Shown here: positions 11,702-22,996 of the stretch, one piece after another | How positions within the stretch are numbered: position 1 is the stretch's first letter | How the letters are laid out: every line of letters starts with the position of its first letter | Source: Daucus carota subsp. sativus | Taxonomy: Eukaryota; Streptophyta; Magnoliopsida; Apiales; Apiaceae | Assembly (NCBI RefSeq): GCF_001625215.2 | Contig: NC_030388.2 | Span: forward strand, 22,432,558 to 22,496,557 | DNA: 64,000 nt | Direction: 5' to 3' | Translations under genes and position numbers: made by a program | Notes under the pieces: generated by a model | Databases searched by the model: none | The model's input: the letters and a program-made list of their open reading frames with translations, nothing else | What the model was told of the DNA's origin: nothing

Positions 11702-12439
11702 TTATAATCGAGCCATATTGTTCCTCACACGATTCAAATCAACATTCTCAACAATCTCATCAACCTCCATCCCCTTGATCACATCACCGAATAGCGTCAA
11801 CCTATTATCAGCGTACACGTGTCCCTTCCACCTCCTCTTAACCAACTCCTCCCCCAGCTCCACCGCCATCTCCACCGTCGCCTCCGCACTCTCACACGCG
11901 GCCTCTATCACTCCCTTCTCCACCGCCATCTCCGCCGTCATTTTCACCGCTCGTAACACTACGTCTCTCCACACCGCCGGCGATCCTATTTTACACCTCA
12001 GCACCGTCACGAACGACGCCGGTAACTTCAAGCCTACGTCCACCTCGCTCATGTAGATGAATCCTCTGTCTTTACGCATGTACACGTAGTCGTGGCTGAG
12101 CGCGAGTATTGCGCCGGCCGCGCATGCGTGACCGGTGACGGCCGCGATTGTCGGCATCGGAAGTGATAGGAGATCGTTGATCACTGATCGGAACTTGAGA
12201 GACATGATTTTCGGACGGTTTGGATCGGATAAGGACCAGTCTAGATCATATCCGTTGGAGAAGAATTTGCCTTGAGAAGTAGTGATGAGAGCTGATGATG
12301 ATGACGTGGCGATTGTTTCGGAGCGAACGCGGTGAAGCGCGGCGGAGATTGCGTCGAGGAGTGTGGGATTGAGGCGGTGTTGATCGTCGCTGGTGAGTGT
12401 TAGTATGTATACATTGCCTCTTTTCTCTAAGCTGCACAT
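11702..12439 (-). CDS. ECI: Peroxisomal enoyl-CoA delta isomerase-like protein, copy 2
   Basis: This intronless 245-residue paralogue of the gene at 8941-9678 has the same length and domain order: MCSLEKRG start, KFFSNGYDLDW (59-68), PMPTIAAVTGHACAAG (94-109) and MSEVDVG (130-136). Its C-terminal MARL also ends in the ARL peroxisomal signal. It differs mainly in the second half (for example LKLPASFVTVLRCKIG in place of MKVPVWFARVLRCKIA) and near the C-terminus. The changes are mostly conservative, so both copies look functional. The reaction expected is isomerisation of 3-enoyl-CoA to 2-trans-enoyl-CoA in peroxisomes. The two genes form a head-to-tail tandem pair on the minus strand. Confidence 0.9.
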   Translation of the reverse strand: MCSLEKRGNVYILTLTSDDQHRLNPTLLDAISAALHRVRSETIATSSSSALITTSQGKFFSNGYDLDWSLSDPNRPKIMSLKFRSVINDLLSLPMPTIAAVTGHACAAGAILALSHDYVYMRKDRGFIYMSEVDVGLKLPASFVTVLRCKIGSPAVWRDVVLRAVKMTAEMAVEKGVIEAACESAEATVEMAVELGEELVKRRWKGHVYADNRLTLFGDVIKGMEVDEIVENVDLNRVRNNMARL

Positions 12440-13561
12440 TTTTCTTTGTGAATTTTTCTATTTTTCTATGTCGAGCCAAAACTTCATTGATTATAGTATG
12501 ATTTTATAGATGAGCAATTGCCAGTTTTATATATGATTTCGTAAGCAATAGGTTCAAGTAATTGACTGAAGAATTTTCAAGCTGTTGTAATTTGAATCTT
12601 GTCTAAAAAATTAGAGTATACTTTTGACTGGAACAAGTAAAACACAGGAACTGAAATATGAAGCATTGTTAAATTTAAGTTTCATATATAGGAACTGATA
12701 GATATGTTGTAGGGAGTCCTGCCTTGCGTAAACTAGCCTATATACAGATACTTCCCACGATCTCCTGCGAATAAAACTTCAGGGAAGGAGTTTGTTAGCG
12801 ACCTAAAGCTATAACAGCAAAGCAGTTATAGAGAGGTCTATGTTGTTACAGAAGTGTGAAATATACATTAGGAAGTACTGCTGCATAAATGGAAACTGAG
12901 TTATCCGCTAAACTTTCTAGATATTAATACCGAGCTATGTCTGAGCCTTGCTAAATGAATAACCTACTATAACTATAGAGATAACGATTAAAATAAGCTT
13001 TATGATCTTGCTTAAATGAAGTCTAGGGGTGCAACGTATCAAATACTGCAGGATACTCATGGTATATGAGTGGTATTGCAAAACTTTTCTGATTAGTTTA
13101 TGTTATTAGTGCTATATTGTGGGTTTGTGGCTCTGCCATGAAAGATGATATTTGCTTAAACAAATTCATAACTTCCTGCATCCTAGTACAGAGCACCTTT
13201 AACAAATTCATATTCACTACGCATTTATGGTATTTGCAGATTTACAGTAACTGTTATTTGTAAACAGCTTATTATCTATAGACTGAATATGAAGGATCAC
13301 TTTCTGACTCTAATTACCATTGTTACTGATGTACTGGAAAAGTGAAGATGAATAAGTATGTAAGAAACTAAAAGACAGTTGCAATCTCAGGGAAAGTAAA
13401 AGGTGGTTCGAGTTATCAGGGAAACAAAAGTACAAAAAAGAAACTACTGCCGCCATAATTAACTAGAAGATATAGCATAGCATAAACTTTCAGTGTTAAC
13501 TACCATAATCTGAAATCATCAATAATGTTGTAAAACTGAATAATCTCTACTCTTTACAGCC
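12440..13561. other. Intergenic: isomerase copy 2 promoter side and kinase A 3' flank
   Basis: No gene is visible. The part nearest kinase A (about 13330-13560) resembles the DNA just 3' of kinases B, C and D (phrases such as 'gttatcagggaaacaaaa', 'aacttccagtgttaacta' and 'aaatcatcactattgttgta'), so it belongs to the duplicated kinase unit. Confidence 0.6.
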
Positions 13562-14566
13562 TTAAGGTGCACACTTGATGGAGCCAGAATTTGAAAAAGC
13601 CCCAGGAGATCTGCTCAAATACTTGTGCTTCACAGAACCTTTACTTCGAGCAGATGAATTCGTACCCACACCAGAGGATTTGAAGCGAAGAGCAGGTGGA
13701 ACATAATAGCAGCTCCGGAGAAAGGGATGCTGAAGAGCCTCCAAAGCAGTAGGCCTTTTACACGGATCCCAGGAGCAAAGCGATTGAATGAGGCTAACCA
13801 CATCCTTGCTTGCAGATGGCATCAGCTGAGACAGAGAAACGCCTGAATGCTGAGGAAACTGATAGCTTATATCATCTGCTAGTTCAATCCCATAAGCCCA
13901 ATCAACTTCAGTTGGAGTTCCTAAAACACTGCATATTCTGTACATCTGATGTTGCTGATTCACCCCAGCAAAAAGAGGGCAGTTAGTCAGCAATTCAGCC
14001 ATAATTGCACCCATTGCCCACATATCAACCGCTGGACCATAAATTGGCGCTGCAAGCAGAATTTCAGGAGCTCTGTACCATCTTGTTCCAACATACTCAG
14101 AATAAGGAGGCGAACAATTAATCTCGCGAGCAAGTCCCAGATCAGCAATCTTTATAATATCACCACTGACTAGCAAATTTTCAGGCTTGAGATCCCTATG
14201 AAAAAACCCGCGTTCGTGCATGTGAGCAAGACCTTTAAACACTTGAAAGCACCAGTTTCTGACTTCAGTTTCTGAGAAGGGCTTTGTCCTGGTTCTCATA
14301 AGCTGGTGAAGATTGCACTCCATGTATTCAAAAACAAAGAACAAGAAGTTATTTTCTCCGATAATTTCCTTGAGTTTCACAATATTTGGATGGTGCATCT
14401 TCTTGAGAGACTTGACTTCTCTCAAATTCAGACACTCTGCCCACGAGTGAAACTCCTTGTTCAATCTCTTAATAGCCACAACTTCACCACTCTGTGTATT
14501 CATAGCTTTGAACACACTTCCAAAAGATCCTCTCCCAACTTCCTTAAGTATCTTGTACTTCTCCAT
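13562..14566 (-). CDS. MHK/CDKF-like Ser/Thr protein kinase, copy A (intronless)
   Basis: The protein has 334 residues, nearly all kinase domain. It has a glycine loop GRGSFGSV (11-18), VAIK lysine (K33), helix C glutamate (E50), HRDLKPEN (123-130), activation-loop SEY (156-158), RWYRAPE (162-168) and the CDK/MAPK-type VDMWAMGAI. Best family match from memory is Arabidopsis MHK and rice CDKF;4, relatives of animal MAK/ICK. Two departures stand out. The DFG motif reads DLG (142-144), and the TxY phospho-acceptor motif reads S-E-Y. The tail after the domain is short. Copy A alone has GRGSFG (others GSGSFG) and VGTRWYRAPE (others VATRWYRAPE). The frame has no intron, whereas MHK-type genes are usually many-exon genes, which suggests a retrocopied founder. 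Substrates are unknown. Confidence 0.9.
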   Translation of the reverse strand: MEKYKILKEVGRGSFGSVFKAMNTQSGEVVAIKRLNKEFHSWAECLNLREVKSLKKMHHPNIVKLKEIIGENNFLFFVFEYMECNLHQLMRTRTKPFSETEVRNWCFQVFKGLAHMHERGFFHRDLKPENLLVSGDIIKIADLGLAREINCSPPYSEYVGTRWYRAPEILLAAPIYGPAVDMWAMGAIMAELLTNCPLFAGVNQQHQMYRICSVLGTPTEVDWAYGIELADDISYQFPQHSGVSLSQLMPSASKDVVSLIQSLCSWDPCKRPTALEALQHPFLRSCYYVPPALRFKSSGVGTNSSARSKGSVKHKYLSRSPGAFSNSGSIKCAP

Positions 14567-14933
14567 TATTCTGACTTATATTAGCAGCGACAACAAAAAA
14601 CAGGTACCGCTCTCCCGCAAAAATTCAAGAATACTCAGGCAGTCAGGTCTCTAACACGACTCGAAACAATTCGTCTTTGCATATGCCATGCCCTCAGGAG
14701 GATTTTCTACGAATATATACTATGTGATTGTACGATCAAAATATGATTGATAAAAGCGCAACATATTTTGGAAGTAGGCTGCATCACAATTAATGGGTGG
14801 GATGAGTTTTTTGAGAAGCTCTAAAAAATTGAAGAAGAAAATTGATGGGATGGATGGTTTTTCAAGTTTTTTTAGAAGCTCTTGGTAAGTGAAGAAAAAA
14901 GAATGAGAAGAAAGAGAAGGCTGCTGAGATATG

Positions 14934-14946
14934 TGTATATATATAG
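14934..14946 (-). promoter_or_regulatory. TATA box of kinase A
   Basis: On the minus strand this reads CCTATATATATAC, about 370 bases before the kinase ATG, followed by a TCATTCTTTT stretch. The same TATA followed by the same flank (inverse of 'aggggcagagatttt') occurs before kinases B, C and D, so the promoter was duplicated with the gene. Confidence 0.6.
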
Positions 14947-15035
14947 GGGCAGAGATTTTCGAAAGGCAGTAGGATCTTACTCGTGAATAGGTGGAGTACT
15001 AGGTTTCCGATCTTACTTGGGGCTAACGTAATATC

Positions 15036-17165
15036 GGCTCCTTCAAATTACTAACCACCTTCACTACGATCTTTACAAAACTAACCACCTAAATTTTCAT
15101 TTCACAAAACTAACCACCCTAATTTATTCACACATCGGGCGAACATGGTTGCTGAAAAAAAAAATTGTAAGCCCTTGGCTCGGGCGAACATGTCATAAGA
15201 ACTATTAGATGTTCGCCTCAGCCACGGGCGGACATAACCGCAGACAACCAGCTCCACCTTCACATTGTTTTTCAACTTTCCTTAGCTAGCTAAAACATTA
15301 AAATTAGGGCATCTTTTACAAGTATTATAATATTAAATGAAAATAATATTATATAATATCAAATAATATTATTATTAATAATTTTTTTTTGAAAAGCAAA
15401 AACCAAAATATATATAATATATTTTTGACATTATAATATTTTGACATTATAATAATATATTTTGATAACATAATATAAAATAATATATTTTTATATTATA
15501 AATACAATAATATATTTTGGTAATAGAATATAGAATATAATTTTTAATAGTATATTCTGATATTATATAATAATATCAAAATATATTATTATATCATTAT
15601 ATATTATTATTTTAAATATTACTCTCTCCGTCCCTTCCAATTCTTATTATTTAGAATGGAGTGTTGGGCACGCATTTTAAGGCTCATATAAAGTGTAGCT
15701 CTATAACTTATTTTTAACATTTTTTTTCTGAATAAAAATTTAATTTTTAAACTTTTATTCAGAAAAAGAAAATTGTTATTATTTAGAATGGAGTGTTGGG
15801 CACACATTTTAAGGCTCATATAAAATATAGTTCTATAACTTATTTTACAATAAGTTATATGATTGCTGAAAAAAAATTTGTAAGCCCTTGGCTCGGGCGA
15901 ACATGTCATAAGAACTATTACATGTTCGCCTCAGCCACGGGCGGACATAACCGCAGACAACCAGCTCCACCTTCACATTGTTTTTCAACTTTCCTTAGCC
16001 AACTAAAACATTAAAATTAGGGCATCTTTTACAAGTATTATAATATTAAATGAAAATAATATTATATAATATCAAATAATATTATTATCAAAGTACTATT
16101 ATATATTTTGAGATTATAATGTAATAATAATCTTTTTTGAATAGCAAAAACCAAAATATAAATAATATATTTTTGACATTATAATAATATATTTTGATAA
16201 CATAATATAAAATAATATATTTTTATATTATAAATACAATAATATATTTTGGTAATAGAATATAGAATATAATTTTTAATAGTATATTCTGATATTATAT
16301 AATAATATCATAATATATTATTATATCATTATATATTATTATTTTAATATATTACTCTCTCCGTCCCTTCCAATTCTTATTATTTAGAATTATAATGCGT
16401 GCCCAACACTCCATTCTAAATAATAACAATTTTCTTTTTCTGAATAAAAGTTTAAAAATTAAATTTTTATTCAGAAAAAAAATGTTAAAAATAAGTTATA
16501 GAGCTACACTTTATATGAGCCTTAAAATGCGTGCCCAACACTCCATTCTAAATAATAAGAATTGGAAGGGACGGAGAGAGTAATATTTAAAATAATAATA
16601 TATAATGATATAATAATATATTTTGATATTATTATATAATATCAGAATATACTATTAAAAATTATATTCTATATTCTATTACCAAAATATATTATTGTAT
16701 TTATAATATAAAAATATATTATTTTATATTATGTTATCAAAATATATTATTATAATGTCAAAATATTATAATGTCAAAAATATATTATATATATTTTGGT
16801 TTTTGCTTTTCAAAAAAAAATTATTAATAATAATATTATTTGATATTATATAATATTATTTTCATTTAATATTATAATACTTGTAAAAGATGCCCTAATT
16901 TTAATGTTTTAGCTAGCTAAGGAAAGTTGAAAAACAATGTGAAGGTGGAGCTGGTTGTCTGCGGTTATGTCCGCCCGTGGCTGAGGCGAACATCTAATAG
17001 TTCTTATGACATGTTCGCCCGAGCCAAGGGCTTACAAATTTTTTTTCAGCAATCATGTTCGCCCGATGTGTGAATAAATTAGGGTGGTTAGTTTTGTGAA
17101 ATGAAAATTTGGGTGGTTAGTTTTGTAAAGATTGTACTGAAGGTGGTTAGTAATTTGAAGGAGCC
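15036..17165. mobile_element. 2.1-kb foldback Mutator-like element with arms of about 770 bp
   Basis: The ends are GGCTCCTTCAAATTACTAAC and its inverse, and the arms (15036 to about 15805, and about 16390 to 17165) are near-perfect inverted copies. The 9-bp target duplication CGTAATATC lies at 15027-15035 and 17166-17174. The middle (about 15850-16390) is a further direct copy of the inner left arm, so one module occurs three times. Each module carries a GC-richer segment ('ttggctcgggcgaacatg') and a Stowaway-like end 'ctctctccgtcccttcc'. The paralogous promoters of kinases B, C and D have intact empty sites ('gctaacacaatatctacc'). There is no transposase. Near-identical arms suggest a young insertion or recent arm conversion. 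Confidence 0.9.
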
Positions 17166-17658
17166 CGTAATATCCGTCAACGGAAGCTTCCTTGCCAGTA
17201 TAAATCGTGTCGGTGCTTTTACTCTCTCTCTGGGAGATGCTTTAAACTCAAACACCCTCATATTAACGGATAACAATTTTTCAAATTTTATTTACCTATT
17301 TTAACAATAATAATAATAATATATATTAATGAACTTGAACTCCACATAAAAATCTCACATATATAGCCTTATATTTTCACTGCTTTATCAACTAATTAAT
17401 TATTATCATAAACTCTTTATTAACAAGAATAATTCTAACAAGTTCTCTGTCAACATATTAAGGATCTCACAATGATCTCGGTTGATAATTAATGGTGTAA
17501 ATAATACAAATTGTTATTGCAAACCTATTTCTTTTGAAACAAACTCAATAACTATAAGCGTACTGCGTACAAAGTATATTAAAACATAGAACATGTTAAA
17601 GCTCAAGTTATATGTGAGTCCGTGACAATAGGAATGTAAAAGCACTACATATGAGAAG

Positions 17659-18379
17659 ATGAGTCTGGATCCTCTGTCTCCTTAATGTGTCTCTTTCTAT
17701 GTCTCTTTTTTCTTATTGGCCAGTTTATTTACATCCCACGTGATCCTCTATCTCTTTTTTGCTTTACTTTTTATACATCAATTTTTATATTCTCAGTCAT
17801 GTTGTTTTGTTGCATAAAATATTAGCTCTATGATGTACAGTTTATATTTTATCAAAAAAATTTGTATTAGTTGCTTCTCTAAAAAATGTATGGGTGAATT
17901 TCTTTTTATACCAATAAATTTGCTTTACAAAAAAATTCATTATATAGAATTTAGTTTTAGTAGATTAAATATTATATAAGAAAACATTTCAATATTTTGA
18001 TATAATTTTAGTCATAAATAAAGTATATTTTTGCTTTCTAATTTAATCATATTATAAATATGTTTTCAAAAATTTAATTAATTGTTTAATATAGAAAATA
18101 TAATAGTATAAATTACTTTTTGATATTATATTTATGTCATATAAAAGAATTTGGTTGATTATGTACTATATAAAAAATATTTTAATAATTCTAAGAACCT
18201 TATATAGATTTGAAAAAGTTTAACAGTGAAAGACTATCCGAGAAAAAATTAAAGAGAAACTATATATCACGTGCTCAAGGTAAAAAACTGACCAATAAAA
18301 AAGAAGGGATATACAAAACTGACCAATAAAAAAGATGAGATATATAAGGAGACACATAGAGGAGACAGAGGATCCGGAC
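17659..18379. mobile_element. Mutator-like MITE, about 720 bp
   Basis: The inverted ends are 'gtctggatcctctgtctcc' near 17663 and 'ggagacagaggatccggac' at 18361-18379. The flanking direct repeat TATGAGAAG (17650-17658 and 18380-18388) is a 9-bp target duplication. A CACGTG-like core and the phrase 'actgaccaataaaaaag' recur inside near the ends. The interior is AT-rich with no ORF. Confidence 0.8.
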
Positions 18380-18388
18380 TATGAGAAG

Positions 18389-19586
18389 ATAGTTCTTGGT
18401 TACTGGGAGAGTATTGAACAAGAACAAACACTATGGTCTATGTATGTAAAACCCAGTTTAAATAGCTAGTTGAGCATCTCCAGCAGATTAGCTATATGAT
18501 GTCCTAAGAATTTTGAGAAATTTGCACAAAAATTCATTACAGCATATCTCAATCAATTACCCAGACTCTAATTATGGTGATACATGGTCTACATGTTTAT
18601 ATGAACAAGCGAACAAGTCCCTTTCCCTTAATTTAATCATCAGAAATTTGTCAAAGCCTTTCATGTAAATCCTTACATTTCTAAGGTAGCTCATCAAATA
18701 CACGAATGACTGAAAAGTATCAATAATTGAGATACTCTCCAAGTTTTGGTGATTCATCAGGCATTTCCAATATGGTAAGATGGAGTATATAAAAAGAAAT
18801 ATAGCCTTAATTCATATCCCTGATCAAACAGAAATAAAACTTGGAAAGTCATACCAAAAAGCATACTACCAAGCTACATATTCCAATAATGTCCACTAAA
18901 ACTCACAGAAGTGTATGTTATACTACTATGTTAGTACAACAGTAATAGTCGAGCTCAACAAGATGTCAAAAGGGATTCAGCCACAGAAGGATCAAACACT
19001 CGAGCTGCATTATATCTCCCCAACTAAGAACACAGCGTCAAAGCCAAAATAGTTTGCAAATGCTGTACGGTCTATAAAAAGCATAATTGATTTGACTGAT
19101 GATGAACATATAATCCACTACGATTATTAACAGGATTGAATTTCAATCGCATTAGAACCATTTGATAACAGAGCAGTCATGTAAACAAACACAAATTTAA
19201 TGAACAAGTATCCATTACCAAATCATTATCAGATCAAGCTCAACAATATATTGAATAGAACAACAGCATGGCCGAAATGACAAACTCGGCTCCACAAAAT
19301 ATCAAACATTTAAGCTGCATCACTTCACACCAAAAACTCATCCATCCAAGCCAATTCAGCACAAAACCAAGATATTCCACAATTACTTATTCAAACACTA
19401 ATGCATAAGCTTAGAATTAGATCTCAGATAATAACAAACAATTAAGCATAAAAATATACTAAATAAAAAAAATGAATTCACACTAATTGAGAACAATAGA
19501 GCACCACCTTCATTCATATTATAACCATTCAACTACACATCACATTCATTTAGAACAAACACAATACAACCTAGAAACCCTAGAAA
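18389..19586. other. Spacer and histone H4 copy A 3' flank, shared with the kinase B-D region
   Basis: No gene. From about 18600 the sequence ('tcaaagcctttcatgtaaat', 'gattcatcaggcatttcc') matches the spacers at 52540-52800 and 56040-56200. From about 19140 it matches the flank left of H4 copy B. It is therefore part of the duplicated kinase-H4 block. One solitary MITE-like end ('gagcatctccagcagatta') lies near 18473. Confidence 0.6.
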
Positions 19587-19990
<404 letters not shown>

Positions 19991-20128
19991 GCGGGTGAAA
20001 ATGAGTTTGGGCGGTGTTTTTGAATTTTTGGGGTGTGTAGATTGAGCGATCCGTGTGTTTGTGTGGGTGTTGTTTCAGACGTTGATGTTTTGTAGATCGA
20101 CGGTGCAGAGTTGTTTTGATTTTAAGGG

Positions 20129-20146
20129 CGCGGATCGATGACGTGG
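20129..20146 (-). promoter_or_regulatory. Histone Type I element (hexamer plus reversed octamer)
   Basis: On the minus strand the site reads CCACGTCATCGATCCGCG, an exact match to the plant histone Type I element CCACGTCANCGATCCGCG. That element combines the ACGTCA hexamer with the reversed CGCGGATC octamer and is known for S-phase and meristem expression. It lies about 230 bases before the ATG. A second block shared with H4 copy B, reading 'cagacgttgatgtt' on the plus strand, lies near 20076-20105. Confidence 0.85.
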
Positions 20147-20336
20147 ATTGAATTGGTTTTGAGATGCGCTGGGTGGTTGGGTCACCCACTTTGGGGGGGC
20201 AGTTTTTTTATGGGTAAATAAGCTAATTGATGACTGTACTCTATGTCAACTTTCAATTTGGTCATCAGGTAAAAAAAAATTTCAGCCAAACACTTTAACA
20301 ATAAAAACATTTCAAATAGGTTTCTTCCGTCACTCC

Positions 20337-21318
20337 TAGGGATGGGCACTAATCCCGACCCGCCCGATCCCGACCCGATCCCCGCACCGAATAGTGCGGG
20401 GATTCGGGGATTTTTTGGGTACGGGCTGGGGAACGGGGATGACTTTAAAAAAAATCGGGGATCGGGTTGGGTAAGGCTTTTCACATTTCCCCGGCCCGAT
20501 CCCCGAACCCTGACCCGATTTTCCACGATTGTCGACCTGATCCCGACCCGATTATTATATTACTCCCTCCGTCCCATTTTATGTGACCTCATTTCCTTTT
20601 TGGGACGTCCCAAAAAGAATGAACCTACAATACTTACTATTTTTGAACACTACTTTTCACTATTACACCCACTACCTCTCTATTTTATACTCTCTTTTTA
20701 TTAAATAAACACTATTACACCCACTACCTTCCTCCATTATCTCAAATCTATTATTAAATATTGATGGGTCCCACCACTTTACCCACTTTTCAACTACATT
20801 TACTACCTTTTTCTTAATCTCCGTGAAAGTCAAACCAAGTCACTTAAATTGGGACGGAGGGAGTATATATTATATGTAATATAAATATATACATATATAT
20901 TATAATCATTTATTAACATGTTTATATACCTCTTTGAGTCAACTTCAGTCATGGAGTTTCACATGTTTATAATCATTTATTAATATGTTTATATACCTCT
21001 TTAATATAATTAAATTTACTGAAATATATTTTAATATTTATTTCTATTAATATAAGTCTTAAAACTAAATAGGTCATAATTAAATCATTGAAGATTTGTT
21101 TATTACAATGATTAGGTATTAATTAGACATATTAGAAACTAATCGTAATTATGAATTTAAGTATTTAAATAGAAATTTTAGCTTAAATTAAAAATCCCCG
21201 AATCACCGCGGGTATCCCCGAATCCCGATCGGGCCGGGGATGGGGATTGAGATTGGATTCGGGGATCGGGGCCAGGTATAGTAATCCCCGACCCGAAGAG
21301 GCCCGATGCCCATCACTA
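20337..21318. mobile_element. hAT-like MITE with CCCGATCC/CGGGGAT subterminal repeats, nested in a Mutator-like element
   Basis: The ends TAGGGATGGGCA and (inverse) TGCCCATCACTA form imperfect hAT-type inverted repeats. The flanks share TCACTCC, with two extra bases on the right, so the 8-bp target duplication is imperfect. Subterminal regions are dense in CCCGA(C/T)CC words and their inverses, which create misleading proline/glycine-rich frames on both strands. The AT-rich centre hosts a Stowaway MITE at 20563-20863. Confidence 0.8.
20563..20863. mobile_element. Stowaway MITE, innermost of a three-layer nest
   Basis: The ends CTCCCTCCGTCCCA and TGGGACGGAGGGAG are perfect inverted repeats flanked by TA on both sides (20561-20562 and 20864-20865). 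Length is 301 bp, with no ORF. Intact ends show it is younger than the hAT MITE that contains it. Confidence 0.93.
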
Positions 21319-22277
21319 TCTCACTCCCGTTAAATTGCCTAACGGAATAGTGACGTGTAAACTGACGTGGCATCAAGTGTACTTGCAAATTCATCACTCA
21401 ACTTTATATTATTTTCAATTAAGTCACCAACTAATTTCTTCAAAGTATTTCAGTTTATTCAAATATTAAAGTTATTAACATTTTTGTTAAACAAAAAAAT
21501 CATATAATCTTTTCAAAAATCTAAATATTTATAAAATAACACATTTTCAATCATGATTTTTTCGACACCGACTAATCGTGCCGGAAGGAAATTTCTTATT
21601 GAAAGTTTTTTTTTTCCGAATAATATCACTTTATTTTAAAATTATCCAAGTTTATTTATTTTATATGCTTATGAATTGATAAATCGATTCTTTTAACCTT
21701 AAAAATTTGTTTTAAACATTTTTGACCTTATAAACGATATATTCTGGAATATATATGAATCGATAAAAAGCTTCCATATATTTTAATCTTTTAAACTTAT
21801 AAATGAAATTTTGGAAAAACTTAAAGCACAAAAATTATTAAGAAATAAAAAATCTTCCCAAAATATCTAAAATCAACAAATTTAATAAAATAATGATATA
21901 TGTTTTTTTTAAAGTTTCAATTTTTATTTTTTTTGATTTAGGGACCCATTTGAAAGTTTTCAGATTGTTTAGTTAGGAATTAGTATTCAGGTTGACTTGG
22001 CTGCTGACATGGCGTCTACGATGCAACTGATGTGTCATCATTTAACGGACCTCCGTTAAAGTCAACTCAGATTTAACGGTAGTGAAATATTGTCTTAATA
22101 CAGTGATGTATTTGATAAATATTATAGGTTTAGTTAGTCGATTGTAAGCTTTTTTGACCTGGTGACCAAATTGAAAATTGACATAGAGTACAGTGACCAG
22201 TTAGCCTATTTACTCGTTTTTTTATGCTATAAAAAGTCTGTGCTAATACAATTGTTGGATACGTACTCAGTTGTGAG

Positions 22278-22988
22278 TAGGGGTGAACACAGGTTGGGTT
22301 GGCTGGGTTAGAGGCAAAAATCCAACCCAACCCAATATAATCGGTTTATAAAAATTCGAACCCGTTGACCCTGCAAAATATTTTCAACCCAACCCTATTA
22401 TTCATAGGTTGGGTCGGATTTATCGGGTTTTATCCCGACAAAATTAGAACTCAAGAACATACGTACAAATTTTCAATAGTGCACCTTAAATATTACAATT
22501 AACTAATAATTAATTAAGTATGCGAAAAGCTTAAATTTAAACCAGCAGGTGTCTGGCAACAACATAATACTCACTTCTGTGGGCTACATATGTGACCTTA
22601 TAACCAAGAAAACTAAGCAAAAAACTACTTAAATACTGAAAACAGAAGCCATGTCAGTGAATGCGCATTTATATAGTTTAACAATTAACATTGACACTAA
22701 ACACAATTCAAGTTTCAAGCCCCAGTCACACTATCCAGTAATATCAAATTCTAAATCTTCTAAATCAAGTTCTGGGTCATCATGTAAAGCAACAAAAAAC
22801 TTTTATTCGGGTTGGTCGGGTTGGGGTTAATAATTTAAAAAGCCTGACCCAACCCAATCTTTTCAGGTTGATAAAAAATGAACCCAATTATTATTTCGGT
22901 TTTGAACGGTTTCTTTTGTTCGGCCGAAATAAAGGGTGGGTTGGGTTGGATCGGTTGTGCGGATTAAACGGTTTTTTGTTCACCCCTA
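22278..22988. mobile_element. hAT-like MITE with GGGTTGG subterminal repeats
   Basis: The ends are TAGGGGTGAACA and its perfect inverse TGTTCACCCCTA. The flanking 8-mers GTTGTGAG (22270-22277) and GCTGTGAG (22989-22996) form a target duplication with one mismatch. Both sides are filled with GGTTGGGT or ACCCAACC words. No transposase. Confidence 0.9.
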
Positions 22989-22996
22989 GCTGTGAG

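Larger units (their letters stand above)
20212..22216. mobile_element. Mutator-like element carrying two nested MITEs
   Basis: The left end 'gggtaaataagctaattgat', followed by 'actctatgtcaactttcaat', returns inverted at the right ('aaattgaaaattgacataga' to 'cctatttactcg'). The 9-bp target duplication TTTTTTTAT lies at 20203-20211 and 22217-22225. Without the hAT MITE at 20337-21318 the element is about 1.0 kb. No transposase frame is present. Its left edge is about 65 bp from the H4 Type I element. Confidence 0.8.

Noticed and set aside
15619-16583. Repeated small frames of about 62 and 96 codons with near-identical protein
   Set aside because: They are translations of the identical arms of the foldback element, not a conserved protein family.
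20182-20704. Pro/Gly-rich frames of 114 and 120 codons on both strands
   Set aside because: They are translations of the CCCGATCC word array in a hAT MITE. The same effect gives the frames near 33354-33648 and 39527-39763.
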